Part shown: in pieces, positions 7,311 to 18,400 of the stretch | How the letters are laid out: every line of letters starts with the position of its first letter | Numbering within the stretch: position 1 is the stretch's first letter | Program-made: the position numbers and the translations under genes | Source: Succinivibrio dextrinosolvens | Lineage (GTDB): Bacteria > Pseudomonadota > Gammaproteobacteria > Enterobacterales > Succinivibrionaceae | Length of the DNA stretch: 64,000 nucleotides | Direction of reading: 5' to 3' | NCBI RefSeq assembly: GCF_011065405.1 | Contig: NZ_CP047056.1 | Span: 310,001 to 374,000, forward strand | The notes under the pieces: generated by a model | Databases searched by the model: none | Told to the model about the DNA's origin: nothing | The model's input: only the letters and a program-made list of their open reading frames with translations

Positions 7311-8942
7311 CTAGAATCTCAATTTCTCAATTAGGCACTGATGCTCTTTGGTGTCTTTATCGTAGTTAATGCCAACAACCAGAACCTCGCCCTTATAGTC
7401 ACGGAAGATTCTGCCGTAATTCTTTTGTTTTATCTGGTCAATCGCAGTTTGAGCAGACTTGTCGTATTTCAGTTCGACCAGTAGAGCTGGTTTTTCAACT
7501 CCATGTTTAGGAAGGTAAACCATATCAGCAAATCCTTTTCCTGAAGGAAGCTCCTTGTGAACATTGTAAAGATCGACAGAGGCAAGATTTAAGGCAAGTG
7601 AAATGACACAGCTTAAGGAGTTCTCATCATTGTATTTGAGAATAGAAGTATGATCCTGATGAGCTAAATCAAAAGCCTGAGCAACAGCGTCATTATCCAT
7701 TTCGTAGATTTTATCGAGTAAATCCAGAGACTGACTGATAAGAGCATAGATTCCAGGATAGTTCTTGTTTTCATCGGTGATGTTGCGGAATTCCTTTCTT
7801 ATTTCTTCATTTGGGATATGAACCGCAAAAACCTTGTCATTATCTATACCTTTTAGTTTTGAATCTGGGATGATTGCAAGATAACCTAGATGAATAAGCA
7901 GGGTTAAAACATCATCCTTAGACTCAAAGGTTGTCATATCATTGTGGAATCTTGAAGTATTTACTACAATTTCGTTTCCGGCAATGAGTTTTACAATTTC
8001 ATCTGTAAGTCCAGCCATATTCAAATCTATATAGCGTCTTAGACTTTCAAAGGTTTCTGTCTGTGTCCAGTAGCTTTTGAATTTATTTTCGTCAATGGCA
8101 CAGACGACAGAATTTGGGTTATAAAGATGAGGTGAGTTCTCAAAAGAATAGCCGTCATACCATTTCTTCATTAAACCGAAGTCAACTTTGTACTCTTCAC
8201 AAAGACTTAGCACCTCATTTTCTGTGAATCCAATGTACGATGCATATTCTCCAGGATCGGTCATTGAGTATTCATCAAACATATTCAAGGAGCTGTGAGT
8301 CCCGCACTTTTTGATTGGAAGAATTCCTGTCATGTATGCAAGAGCGACGTAAGACTGGTCTTTTAGGAGAGTTCTAAGGTAATCAAGATATATCTTTATT
8401 CCCTCTGCATCACTCTGTTTTTCTCTCATGATGCAGTCCCATTCATCGATGATGAAAATAAAACCTTTTTTATTTAATGGAGAATCTTTATTGTATATAT
8501 CAGATAGAACAAGATTAAGTTTTCTTTCATCAGAAATTTCAATGTGAGGAAAAGCCTGTCTTAATTCATTTTTAATTTCGGACTCAATGTCTGATAACAT
8601 CTTTTCAACATTTAAACCAGCATTGCTAAAAAACTGATGCATGTTTATAAAGATGGTGTTGTACTGGTTTAAGTGAGTTTTGTAAGAGCCGTATTGAGAT
8701 ATTTTGAGATTATCAAACAGAAAAGAGCTGTCAGTATTCTTTGAATAATATGCACATAGCATATTTGCAGTAACTGATTTTCCAAAGCGTCTTGGTCGGC
8801 TGATACAGAAAAAACGCTGTTCAGTTTCTACATTGTCATTCAAAACGGATATTAGTTCTGTTTTATCAATATAGATTTTTGACGATTGACTTATTTTGAA
8901 TTTTTCAAAACCAGTATTTAAATATGATCCCATCATCTGCAC
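7311..8942 (-). CDS. AAA-ATPase-like / DUF1703 nuclease-fold protein
   Basis: A 543-residue protein of the widespread AAA-ATPase_like plus DUF1703 (PD-(D/E)XK) family. After IYIDKTELI, a Walker-A-like loop SRPRRFGKSVTAN sits near residue 49. A probable Walker B region (FIFIIDEWD) follows near residue 160. The C-terminus has GFADMVYL and LLVELKYDKSA (about residues 470-495), the nuclease-fold D and E-x-K. Such genes occur in many copies in gut bacteria; their function is unproven, with nuclease or defence roles proposed. It lies downstream of recCBD in the same direction, 289 bases after recD. A paralogue lies at 20592-22355 on the other side. Confidence 0.85.
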   Translation of the reverse strand: MQMMGSYLNTGFEKFKISQSSKIYIDKTELISVLNDNVETEQRFFCISRPRRFGKSVTANMLCAYYSKNTDSSFLFDNLKISQYGSYKTHLNQYNTIFINMHQFFSNAGLNVEKMLSDIESEIKNELRQAFPHIEISDERKLNLVLSDIYNKDSPLNKKGFIFIIDEWDCIMREKQSDAEGIKIYLDYLRTLLKDQSYVALAYMTGILPIKKCGTHSSLNMFDEYSMTDPGEYASYIGFTENEVLSLCEEYKVDFGLMKKWYDGYSFENSPHLYNPNSVVCAIDENKFKSYWTQTETFESLRRYIDLNMAGLTDEIVKLIAGNEIVVNTSRFHNDMTTFESKDDVLTLLIHLGYLAIIPDSKLKGIDNDKVFAVHIPNEEIRKEFRNITDENKNYPGIYALISQSLDLLDKIYEMDNDAVAQAFDLAHQDHTSILKYNDENSLSCVISLALNLASVDLYNVHKELPSGKGFADMVYLPKHGVEKPALLVELKYDKSAQTAIDQIKQKNYGRIFRDYKGEVLVVGINYDKDTKEHQCLIEKLRF

Positions 8943-9231
8943 CTAATTCCAGAACCAATTTTAGCAGATTTTGAGATTTCATGATGAGAGCTCTCATAAC
9001 GATTCTCGTTAATTGCAGAGAAAAATAGCATACGACAGAGCCCCCAAAAAATAAACTCAAATTTAATTTTGACCAGATTAAATCGAAAAATTCAAAGATT
9101 AGCCCAGTTATCAACCAACTTGTCGAGAGCAGAGGGCAACAGATTTGACCTACTATCATGTTGCCAAACTATAGCTTTAATCATATTTATCCGAAAGAGA
9201 ATAATTGATTATTATTCTATGATTCAAATAA

Positions 9232-11325
9232 TTAGATTCTTTCCATCAATCCACTTTCTCGAGAAACTCTTCTTCTGCAGGCCTCTAAAAATACTTTTTT
9301 ATCAGAATATATGCTTACATGCTCCTTGGCACGTGTAATTCCCGTATAAACCAGCTCTTTGGTCATTACTGGATTTAACTCAGTTGAAAGGAGCATACAG
9401 ACCTTTTCATACTCACTGCCCTGTGACTTATGAATTGTCATGGCATATCCACTTTCATACTCAGTAAGAAAAACAGGACTTACATTAAATACAGAGTTTT
9501 CATCTCCAAACCAGACCTTCAATGGACCAGCTGAACCGTCTCTGTTTTTTTCGGCAGCCACAAATCCGACATCGCCATTGGAGATTTTTAAGGCATAATT
9601 GTTCTTGGTTACAAGAATTACTTTACCAATAAACCATTCAGAATCAGCAGCAGAGGCTTTCGCATTCAGCGTTTTTAGATTATCTTTAGCTGCTTTCTCT
9701 AGGCGCTCATTTATGCTTTTAATTCCATATAATCCTTCACGGTTTGAGCAGAGGATTCTGTATTTATCAAGATTTTTAAATATTTCTTTTGCCTGTGCTT
9801 CAGTAATACCAGTAAAGGCTCCTTCTTCATTGTGTGATTTTACTAGTTCATTCCAGAAAGACTTATACCCTTCTGCCATATCATGACTGGCTTTTTCAAG
9901 AGCAACATTCCTCTCATTCCATTTTTTGGAATCTTTTATCTCCAAAAGTTCAACATGATCTTTAAGCTGTACAAAAGGGGCATCAAGTAAATCTTTTAAG
10001 TCTAATCGATTACCACCCTTTTCTATGTAGCCATTATTGACAGCCTTAGCAATATCACCAATACCTGCAAATTTGGCAAAACGATAACTGAAATTCAGCT
10101 GTACAGCATTATCCGTAATATCAGTAGTTTTTAGTTGATCAACACTGTAACCGCTTAAAGCAGAAATAAGAGAGAGTTTTTCCTCATCAAGGACTCGTGA
10201 TGAATCAGATAAATCGTTACACAGATCGTTCAGAACAGAACCAGCCTCAACTGATGCCAGCTGATCCTTATCTCCAAGCATGATGACCTTAGTGTCATCA
10301 CGAATAGCATCACAGAGTTTGGAAAAGTTAGCTGCATCAACCATTGAGACTTCATCAACAATCAGAATATCGCAGTCGATTTTATTGTCGGCGTTACGAA
10401 TCTTATGAGCCTTATGAGGAATTGAACCTAACAGCTTATCTACGGTTACAGCTGTTTTACATATCCTGTTTTTGATCTCTTCACGCTCGTTTTTATCAGA
10501 AAACAGCTTTGGAAAACTGTAAGACAAATCTCCTACCTTTGGATTATCTTCCTCTTTAAACTGAGATTTAATTGATTCGGTCATACGACCTGCAGCCTTT
10601 CCTGTAGGCGCACACAGCAGAATGTTGTTCTTTGATGGATTGATTTTCTGTAATAGAAGTAACAGCTTTGCTACTGTAGTGGTTTTACCCGTACCAGGTC
10701 CACCAGTGATAATACAGAAATGAGAAACCGCCGCCATGGCTGCAGCAATCTTCTGCATATCAAATGCTTCATTCTTGCTTTTATCATCATCAGCTCTTTC
10801 AAAAAGCACATCTAAAAGCGACTTAACTGTATTCTTTTCATCTTCGCTGAGATTCTGTTCAGTTTTTTCCTTAGAAACTTTTTTTATGAAATCAGCAATC
10901 TTAGTTTCATAACAGAAATTACGACGAATATAGAGTCTTCCCAAATCAAAGATCAGAGGTTTATTTGAGGCTTTATCTGTTCCAATCAGATCGGAACAGC
11001 CCTCAAATACCGAAGCAATATCAGAGTTGCTTATAAGCGGACAGAATATTTCAGAAGCTGATGGTTGTAAATCGGAATAAGCTGAACGTTCTCTTTTCTG
11101 AATAAAGAGGTTCTGATAGAAGCTGTTTATACTTTGAGCATCAGCTTTAATACAGGTATCACCTAAATTCTGCTTATACAGAAGTTCAGTCAGCATAAAT
11201 CCTAAAGCCAAAGGCAAAGGATCCTTATGCATAAGAGACAGTGTTTTTAAAACTGCATCTAAAAGAGGATTTTTAAGCTCTGAATACTCTTCTAATAAAT
11301 CAGATAACTTTTCAATATTACTCAT
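9232..11325 (-). CDS. recD: Exodeoxyribonuclease V subunit alpha, RecD
   Basis: This is the 5'-3' helicase subunit of RecBCD, which processes double-strand breaks and degrades linear foreign DNA. The 697-residue protein (E. coli 608) carries a Walker A loop GGPGTGKTTT near residue 207, a DEVSMVD Walker B region, LGDKDQLASVEAGSVL, and the C-terminal motif AMTIHKSQGSEY near residue 627. It is the last gene of a recC-recB-recD operon, starting 26 bases after recB. The extra length is spread in inserts rather than being a fused domain. No strong terminator is visible downstream, only a weak AT-rich hairpin near 9198-9218. Confidence 0.95.
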   Translation of the reverse strand: MSNIEKLSDLLEEYSELKNPLLDAVLKTLSLMHKDPLPLALGFMLTELLYKQNLGDTCIKADAQSINSFYQNLFIQKRERSAYSDLQPSASEIFCPLISNSDIASVFEGCSDLIGTDKASNKPLIFDLGRLYIRRNFCYETKIADFIKKVSKEKTEQNLSEDEKNTVKSLLDVLFERADDDKSKNEAFDMQKIAAAMAAVSHFCIITGGPGTGKTTTVAKLLLLLQKINPSKNNILLCAPTGKAAGRMTESIKSQFKEEDNPKVGDLSYSFPKLFSDKNEREEIKNRICKTAVTVDKLLGSIPHKAHKIRNADNKIDCDILIVDEVSMVDAANFSKLCDAIRDDTKVIMLGDKDQLASVEAGSVLNDLCNDLSDSSRVLDEEKLSLISALSGYSVDQLKTTDITDNAVQLNFSYRFAKFAGIGDIAKAVNNGYIEKGGNRLDLKDLLDAPFVQLKDHVELLEIKDSKKWNERNVALEKASHDMAEGYKSFWNELVKSHNEEGAFTGITEAQAKEIFKNLDKYRILCSNREGLYGIKSINERLEKAAKDNLKTLNAKASAADSEWFIGKVILVTKNNYALKISNGDVGFVAAEKNRDGSAGPLKVWFGDENSVFNVSPVFLTEYESGYAMTIHKSQGSEYEKVCMLLSTELNPVMTKELVYTGITRAKEHVSIYSDKKVFLEACRRRVSRESGLMERI

Positions 11326-11351
11326 TTTTCAACTCTCTTAATTCCGTCTGA

Positions 11352-14300
11352 TTACTCACTGAAGATTGAGCTTAGCTCTTCTATAATTTCCTGTTTTGGC
11401 TTGGTATATATGATTGAATTAGAACTGTCAGGTTCCATTCCACGAAGATAAAGATAAATAATTCCGCCAAAATTTTTCTCATAGGAATAGTTCTCTATTC
11501 TTGTCTTAAGGAATCGGTGCATTGCCAGAGAATAGAACAGATACTGAACATCGTAGCAGTGCTCAAGCATATTACGAGCAACAGCTTCATATGAGTAAGC
11601 TGGGACTGATGATCCAATGAAATTACTCTTGTAGTCGATTACATAGAACTTGGCATCAGAACCATCACCAACCTTAATGGCAAGATCGATAAAGCCCTTA
11701 ACAAACCCTGAAAGCTCACTTTGAGCAAGTGAGAAGTTTATATTATCCAGAGTTATCCCTTTTTCTTGTGCAAACACAGCTGCATTCTTATGACGAAGAG
11801 CTTCAAGTTTGTCTGAAGTAAATTTATCTGATGGAAACAGGAATTCCAGCTCACATAGCCAGTCACCTTTTTCAAGGTCACACAGTCTTACTGTTTTTGA
11901 ATCTCCACAAGGAAGTTTTGACTGAACTACATCAGAAAGCCATTCACTTAACACATCCGTTTTAAGCTTTATAATTTCTTCGTCAGAAAGACCTTTCATA
12001 CTATATGCAGTCCAGCGTTTAAGAATACCGGCTTCATTTGTCAGCTCTGCTTTTTTAATACACTCCAATCTGGTGGCATCATTTAATGAATTAGAAAAAT
12101 CACAATATTCCATCAGACTGTGAAGATAGGTACCGGCAATTGCACTTTTTGGGAAATTAAAACGGGTAAAATTCTCTTTAGGAATATCTTCATTCTGACC
12201 TGAAGAAGATGGACCTCCATCCTCGCTTCTGGCAACAATTCCACTGTAGGACGAAATTCTGTAATCCTGTCTGATTCCAGAAAAACTCTCATCAAATTCA
12301 GATGGTCCTACGATCTGTAGCTCGGATACCGCATCGTTCTGAACAGGAGCAGAAGATTCAACAGTCTTATAAAAATCGTCATTTACCACTCTAAAAGGAT
12401 TCTTCACTACAGCATTCTCTGCATCTTCTGGCTTTTTATTCTTCAAGAGAACATCTGTTATCGGCCCCGCTAAAAGAGATTGAGCCTCAGAAAATGCAGT
12501 CTTTTCATTTTGTTCAGATTTTGTAAACTCGCTTATAAGAGAATTTGGATTTTTCTCAGAAATCTGTGCAATATACATAAAGTTTGCTGCGCAGGCACGT
12601 GTCAGCGCTACATATAAAAGACGGGCATCCTCCTGCAGATCACTTGTTTTTTTCTGGTTTAATGTTGCCTCAGTACCTAAGATATCAAAATAAAGCTTTT
12701 CCTTTTTCTCGTCGTAATAAAAAGCATCATTCTGAGTAACAGCCCTCATATCAGTCCACAGATATGGCATGAATACTAGAGGGAACTCCAGACCTTTAGA
12801 CTTAAAGATTGTGTAAATTGCGACCTGTGAAGCCTCAGATTCAAGACGCTTGCTAAACATATCTGAATCAGAGAGAGCTGACGGATTGCTTCTTAATTCC
12901 GTATACCAGCGTTTCTGAGCCTGAATGCCCTGCTCATGAGTTCGAGCAGACTGAAGCAGTTCAGCAAGATGCCACAGGTTGGTGACCATACGCTCGCCAC
13001 CTGTAAAACTCAGATTATTCTTTAGACACTGATGTCTTTCATCATTTGCCCATTTTGAGAAGGCAGGAAAGAAGCCGTTTTTCTCCCAGATCTCGCGGCA
13101 TTCTTTTAAAAGAGCAACCTCAAGTTCCAGTGAATCTGACTGGGAATCCAAGGAATCAAGAGTGGAAGCAGAACAAAGCTGACTTAAAAGTAATCTTCTG
13201 ACCTTTCCTCGGTTAGGATAATCCTCCATAGCCTCAATCAGATACAGGATAAGCTCATATTCTGCGATTGAATTATCAGAACTTTCCTCATCAAAAACCT
13301 TTGAGCTGTCTGAATAATAAACACTTGAAATACCGTTTTCTTTCAGGGCCGCCTGTATAAGCTTAGCCTCTGATCCGCTTCGAACAAGAATAGCGATATC
13401 TGAAGCTTTAACCCCACGAGAAATAATCTTATCGCCGCTAACACTGTCTAAAAGACCATGAGACAAACAAACCTTTACAGCATTAGCCAGCTTTCTGGCA
13501 ATAAAATTCTTACAAACAGTTTTAATCCCAGTTTTTCCTTTAGATTCAGGATATTCATCGTAGACATCATCTTTTGAAATAAAATCGACATAGTTACTTG
13601 CTGCAGAAAAATTATCTGAAGGACTTGGTTTATTACAGAATCTGAAACTGCATTTACCTGAATTACCTAGAGTTTTTATCTTTGCATTTACCTTATTAAA
13701 CTCAATGTTATCCTTAGAGTTCTCTTCAAAAAAGAAAGGATCAGTTCTTAATAAGAATATTCCATTCACACCTTCTACAATCTGTTCCTGAGAACGGAAA
13801 TTGGTTGATAAGGTATAAATAGAGTCATTACCATATAATGTTTCAATAAGGCTGCGTGCTTTAAGATAAGAGTGAATATCTGCTTTTCTGAAACCGTAGA
13901 TAGACTGCTTGGGATCACCTATCAGATAGCAGCAGGCGCCTGTTTTTTTAGCATTCTCATTAAGGTACAGTTTTGAGAAAATTGAAAACTGAACCGGATC
14001 AGTATCCTGAAACTCATCAATCATAGCTACAGGATAGGAGGCTCTAATAAGACCAGGAAGAGTATCTTTGGAGCCTTCCTTATAATTTAGAACATAATCA
14101 AGACGTCTGATGATACCATCAAAACCAACCAGGTTATCCCTATCTAAAATCTCATCAAGTTTCTGCTCTGCCATGATTGCAATATCAAACAGAATTTCAG
14201 ATTTAACCTCATCAAACTTATTGTGCAGAGAGGCCATCTCCATATAAAGATCTTCAATTTCAATAATCTTTTCAGAATTTCTGAAAATCTCAGGATACTT

Positions 14301-15383
14301 AGAGCGGTCGGTAACTCTGGAGATAGAATTGAAGTTATTCCCATCAGGGAAAGAGCCTCTAATAAAACATAGCTTACGCTCTTCATCATCCTTGATAGAA
14401 CACAGCTCTCTTAATAGCTTATATCCAGCTTTTGCAGAATTCTTGAATTTAGGAGCAGCACCTTTGATTCTGGTAAAGAAGGAGCCAGGTTCATCATTAT
14501 CAGTAATAACTTCGTACTCGTTAAAGATAGACTTCACTCTATCTGCAAAGACGAGAAAATCAGAAAGATAAGCATCAAGATTACCCAGAACTTTAACAAC
14601 GGTTTTTCTGATGTCCCCACTGGAGTGTGCTTTTATGTTTAAAAGGTTGTAACCAAAGTAACCTTCTTTTTCATCGGTATTTCTTACCCTTTCAAGCTTA
14701 TCCTGATATAAATTCAGAGTATTGAAAATATTATCGTCACTATCTACTGATAAGAGAGCTGCAAGCTTCTTGGAATTCTCATCCCCCTTATAGAAAAGTT
14801 CACGCCATACAGTGTTCTTTGCTTCCATTGACTGCTCTGAGATATCCTCACAGAGTTGAACTCCAAAGGATTCCCCCGCTTCAAAGGTATAAATCTTATG
14901 CAGAGCACTGGTACAGAAAGAATGAATTGTGCAGATAGGAGCTTCATCGATAGAGCGTTCCGCATTCAATAGAAGTAAAGCGCAGGCCCTGGCCTCAATA
15001 CCATTAACCAGAACCATTTCTCTGACCAGAGACTTCATCTGCTCTTCCAGATCAAGGGCGTTCAGAATTTCTATTCCCTTTTTGGAAACTTTCTCAAAAA
15101 CACTGCGTGCCGTTACAATTTTTTCACGGATTCTGGCCTTAAGATCTGATGCTGCAGCCTTAGTAAAGGTAACCACCAGAATATTCTTTAGCTCTAAAGG
15201 TCCTGCGTTGTATCCATAATTTAACTGACTTTCAGGATGATTATCATCAAAACCTCTGGAACCTAGCAGCAGACGTAGAACAAGATAAGTAATGGTATAG
15301 GTCTTACCGGTTCCTGCACTGGCCTCAATCAGAGAAGAACGGCTAAGATTAAAGGTACCGACTTTTAATTCATTGTTATTCAT
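11352..15383 (-). CDS. recB: Exodeoxyribonuclease V subunit beta, RecB
   Basis: This is the 3'-5' helicase and nuclease subunit of RecBCD. The N-terminal UvrD-type helicase has the Walker A loop ASAGTGKTYT about 20 residues in, IDEFQDTD, and LIGDPKQSIYGFRKADI. The C-terminal PD-(D/E)XK nuclease has the motif VIDYKSNFIG near residue 1250. A GTG four codons further up (15395) would overlap the ribosome binding site AGAGGTGGAG, so I place the start at the ATG at 15383, giving 1343 residues (E. coli 1180). The gene follows recC by 20 bases and precedes recD by 26, clearly one operon. All expected catalytic motifs are present. Confidence 0.95.
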   Translation of the reverse strand: MNNNELKVGTFNLSRSSLIEASAGTGKTYTITYLVLRLLLGSRGFDDNHPESQLNYGYNAGPLELKNILVVTFTKAAASDLKARIREKIVTARSVFEKVSKKGIEILNALDLEEQMKSLVREMVLVNGIEARACALLLLNAERSIDEAPICTIHSFCTSALHKIYTFEAGESFGVQLCEDISEQSMEAKNTVWRELFYKGDENSKKLAALLSVDSDDNIFNTLNLYQDKLERVRNTDEKEGYFGYNLLNIKAHSSGDIRKTVVKVLGNLDAYLSDFLVFADRVKSIFNEYEVITDNDEPGSFFTRIKGAAPKFKNSAKAGYKLLRELCSIKDDEERKLCFIRGSFPDGNNFNSISRVTDRSKYPEIFRNSEKIIEIEDLYMEMASLHNKFDEVKSEILFDIAIMAEQKLDEILDRDNLVGFDGIIRRLDYVLNYKEGSKDTLPGLIRASYPVAMIDEFQDTDPVQFSIFSKLYLNENAKKTGACCYLIGDPKQSIYGFRKADIHSYLKARSLIETLYGNDSIYTLSTNFRSQEQIVEGVNGIFLLRTDPFFFEENSKDNIEFNKVNAKIKTLGNSGKCSFRFCNKPSPSDNFSAASNYVDFISKDDVYDEYPESKGKTGIKTVCKNFIARKLANAVKVCLSHGLLDSVSGDKIISRGVKASDIAILVRSGSEAKLIQAALKENGISSVYYSDSSKVFDEESSDNSIAEYELILYLIEAMEDYPNRGKVRRLLLSQLCSASTLDSLDSQSDSLELEVALLKECREIWEKNGFFPAFSKWANDERHQCLKNNLSFTGGERMVTNLWHLAELLQSARTHEQGIQAQKRWYTELRSNPSALSDSDMFSKRLESEASQVAIYTIFKSKGLEFPLVFMPYLWTDMRAVTQNDAFYYDEKKEKLYFDILGTEATLNQKKTSDLQEDARLLYVALTRACAANFMYIAQISEKNPNSLISEFTKSEQNEKTAFSEAQSLLAGPITDVLLKNKKPEDAENAVVKNPFRVVNDDFYKTVESSAPVQNDAVSELQIVGPSEFDESFSGIRQDYRISSYSGIVARSEDGGPSSSGQNEDIPKENFTRFNFPKSAIAGTYLHSLMEYCDFSNSLNDATRLECIKKAELTNEAGILKRWTAYSMKGLSDEEIIKLKTDVLSEWLSDVVQSKLPCGDSKTVRLCDLEKGDWLCELEFLFPSDKFTSDKLEALRHKNAAVFAQEKGITLDNINFSLAQSELSGFVKGFIDLAIKVGDGSDAKFYVIDYKSNFIGSSVPAYSYEAVARNMLEHCYDVQYLFYSLAMHRFLKTRIENYSYEKNFGGIIYLYLRGMEPDSSNSIIYTKPKQEIIEELSSIFSE

Positions 15384-15403
15384 TTTTATCTCCACCTCTA
15401 ACC

Positions 15404-18400
15404 TTAATTTGATGATTCTGTTGCTGCCGTTTTCTTGGAAACTGTCTTATCTGATTTCTCTCTGAAATTTGAAGCACATCTTCGCAAACAGTCATAAAGA
15501 GCTAGAGGCCCCAAAACAGAAGAGGCATCTTCTTCATCTCGTCCGCAAAAAACAAATTTACGGAGATGTTCAGATACTCTTTCGTAGTTTCCGTACAGAT
15601 ATTTAGATTCAGGCGAATACGCAAAGAATTTATCTTCATCAGTGTGACTGCCTAATACAGTCAAAAGCTTCGATGTAACAGGAAGAGGTCTTAACATTGC
15701 CAGCACTGCAATTTTAAGCAGATTGATAAAAATACGGTCAATACAGTCTATCTCCTCTAACGCTTTTACATCAAAGCTGATGATTTCTCCCGTTTTACTG
15801 ATGGTATTTACAACTGAAGGAGCTCCTGCATAATGAAGTGCAAAGGAATTTAAAACAGCGGATAACACAAAGTTTGCTGAATAGTCACCATCAGAGTAAT
15901 AGTTAATCAGGGTATTTGGGAACACTACAGTTCCGCTGAATTCAACCTTAAGTATTCTGTTCTTCAAGGAAGGTTCATTTAAAGGCTCAGCATATTCAGA
16001 CAAATCAACATCGAAAGTCCTCTGATAAGGGATTTCGGTTCCGACTCTTTCACCTTCAACCTCATAAAGAGATTTTAAGAGCAAATTATTTCCTTCAAGG
16101 AGCTTTTTCTTTAAGCCATCTGACAGGACTCCATAAGGCAGATAGCCACTCTGAGAAAGATTCTGAAGGTAAGTCTCAGCCATATTCTTATCTGTTGAAT
16201 ATGAGCCTAACTCCTGCAGCAGACCGTTTTGCTTGAATCTGTTCAGGAAGAAACACTCGTCATCAGTCAATACCGAAGAACCATCATCTGGAAGTCGAAT
16301 CTCAAGATTATTTTTCAAAAATGCTGCCGCAGGATCTGTGAACCATTTTTTTATCTCATTAACACCAAGAGTAAGCTTATCCTCCAGCTCAACCTTGAAA
16401 TAACCAATTCCCTTGTTACCAAGATACTCACGAGTTTTTCCTGTTTGACCTTGAGCCTTGTAAAAATCAGCGACATAACTGTTCTTATCAAAGGAAGGAA
16501 TATGCCTTAAGGTTCTATCATCACCTGGATCTGATATATAGTTGTCTTTGTTGAAGGACGTTAAGGTATCCTGTCTTATCAGTCTTCTCTTTAAGGCCTG
16601 AGAGATTTCCTCCTCAAGCTTCACCTCATTCTGCTCTGAGGAAAGCTCATCATCAAGGCCTTTGACAGTAAAAACGTCACAGATGTAATCAAAGAGATCC
16701 TCAAGAACAGTAGAACGATTTCGCTCCTTGTTATCTATAGGACTTCTTCCGATGTAAGATATGTACAATGACTCTCTTGCAGACAGGATTGCCTCCATAA
16801 AACAGTAGCGATCATCAATACTTCTAGAACGATCACCTCGTCTGAAGAGACCTTTAACTCCAACAAGATTGAAGGCTGGTATCGTATCCTGTCTTGGAAA
16901 ACTGATATCATCCATTCCCAGAATAAAGATATGTTTAAACGGAATAGCTCTCATCGGAATCATTGAGCAGAAGGTCACCTTGCTGCCCTTGAAGGTGTTA
17001 ACCTCGTTTGATTTAGATAACTTATCCATAAGCATGCTTCTGAAAACTGGCAGAGCAATTTTAAGATCAGAAGCATTGTTTTCTTTTCTTAATCTTTCTA
17101 CAACCTCACTGACACTGTCACATAGACGCTTGATTTCGCAGCATTCTTTGTAGGTGTCAGACTCAAGATACTTAGAATCATTTACATCATAAAAGAATTT
17201 CTGAAAAATCTCTTTCTCCAGAGTTTCACTCCAATCCTTAAAATTCTTGATTACTTCACCATTATCTAGACTACGACCTACGCTTTCTTCAGGAAGAATA
17301 AACTCATCTCGCAGATGTTTCAGATTCTCAACAAAAAGACAGAAACGTCCTAATACCTGTGCATCAGAGCCTTCAATTTCTGTATAAACAGGAAGCCCTT
17401 CTACAGTATCCCCAATAAGATAACCTTGAACCATTCTGAAAAGGCCCTGTTCAAAGGTCCATGGCAGATTATCTACCCCAGAATCCTTTTTTGCATCAGC
17501 CTCATCAAGGCCCCAGTGAATATTTGCTTCCTGACACCAGACATTTATTGTATCCACATCATCCGTTGAAAATCCGTAACGGGAAGCTATAGATGGAACG
17601 GTAAGCAGATCAATGATAAGACTTAAGGTGATTCTTTTTACACCTATATCCAGAAGTTTTAAAACAGCATCTGCAATCTGACTGCTGTCTCTGGAGCTTC
17701 TATCAGATAAGGCATAAGGAATATAGTTTTTATCTGAAGGAGATACAGAGCCGAATACAGCCTCAATATAAGGAGCATACTTCTCAATCTTAGGCATCAT
17801 AACCAGACAGTCTCGAGGTTTTAAAGTTGGCTGTCCATCCTCGCCAATACTTTCCTTAAATCGACTTAATAAAGCATCTCTAAGACACTCAACTTCTCGC
17901 TGTTCAGTAAAGCTAGAATGAATTTCTAAAGAATGATCTTCTGGAGAAATAACTACTCTCTGAGATGGTTGCTCAAGATTCAGCATCTGCGACTGAATCT
18001 GGTGAAGCATGCTGTCTCCACCGGCCTTTACAGGATCAATAAAAAGATTATCGAAGCTTGGCTCAACTGATTCTGATGCACTGTCATAAAGTCTTTTTAT
18101 TTCCTGGTTAAAAGGCACACTATCATAGGCATTACGCAGTAGCTCATTGGTTCTTATATAAAGTCTGTCTTCACCTGGGTGAGAATCTAGCATTAGAGAA
18201 AGGTTATCCTTGCCCTGCTTACCTAATGCCAGAAGTAAGGAATTTCCCTCTACAAGCTCGCCCTCTTCATCGTAGCAATCTTCACCGGTTGAAAGTTCTT
18301 TTCCGTTATAAATGGCATCGGAATCACTGATACTTAAACCAGAAATCTCATTTCCTTTAATGTTTTTCTTTAGAGCTCCAGAGACATCCTTGTTTTTTAG

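Noticed and set aside
9069-9338. 89-residue plus-strand frame overlapping the recD end
   Set aside because: It runs antisense into recD and has no ribosome binding site or recognisable features.
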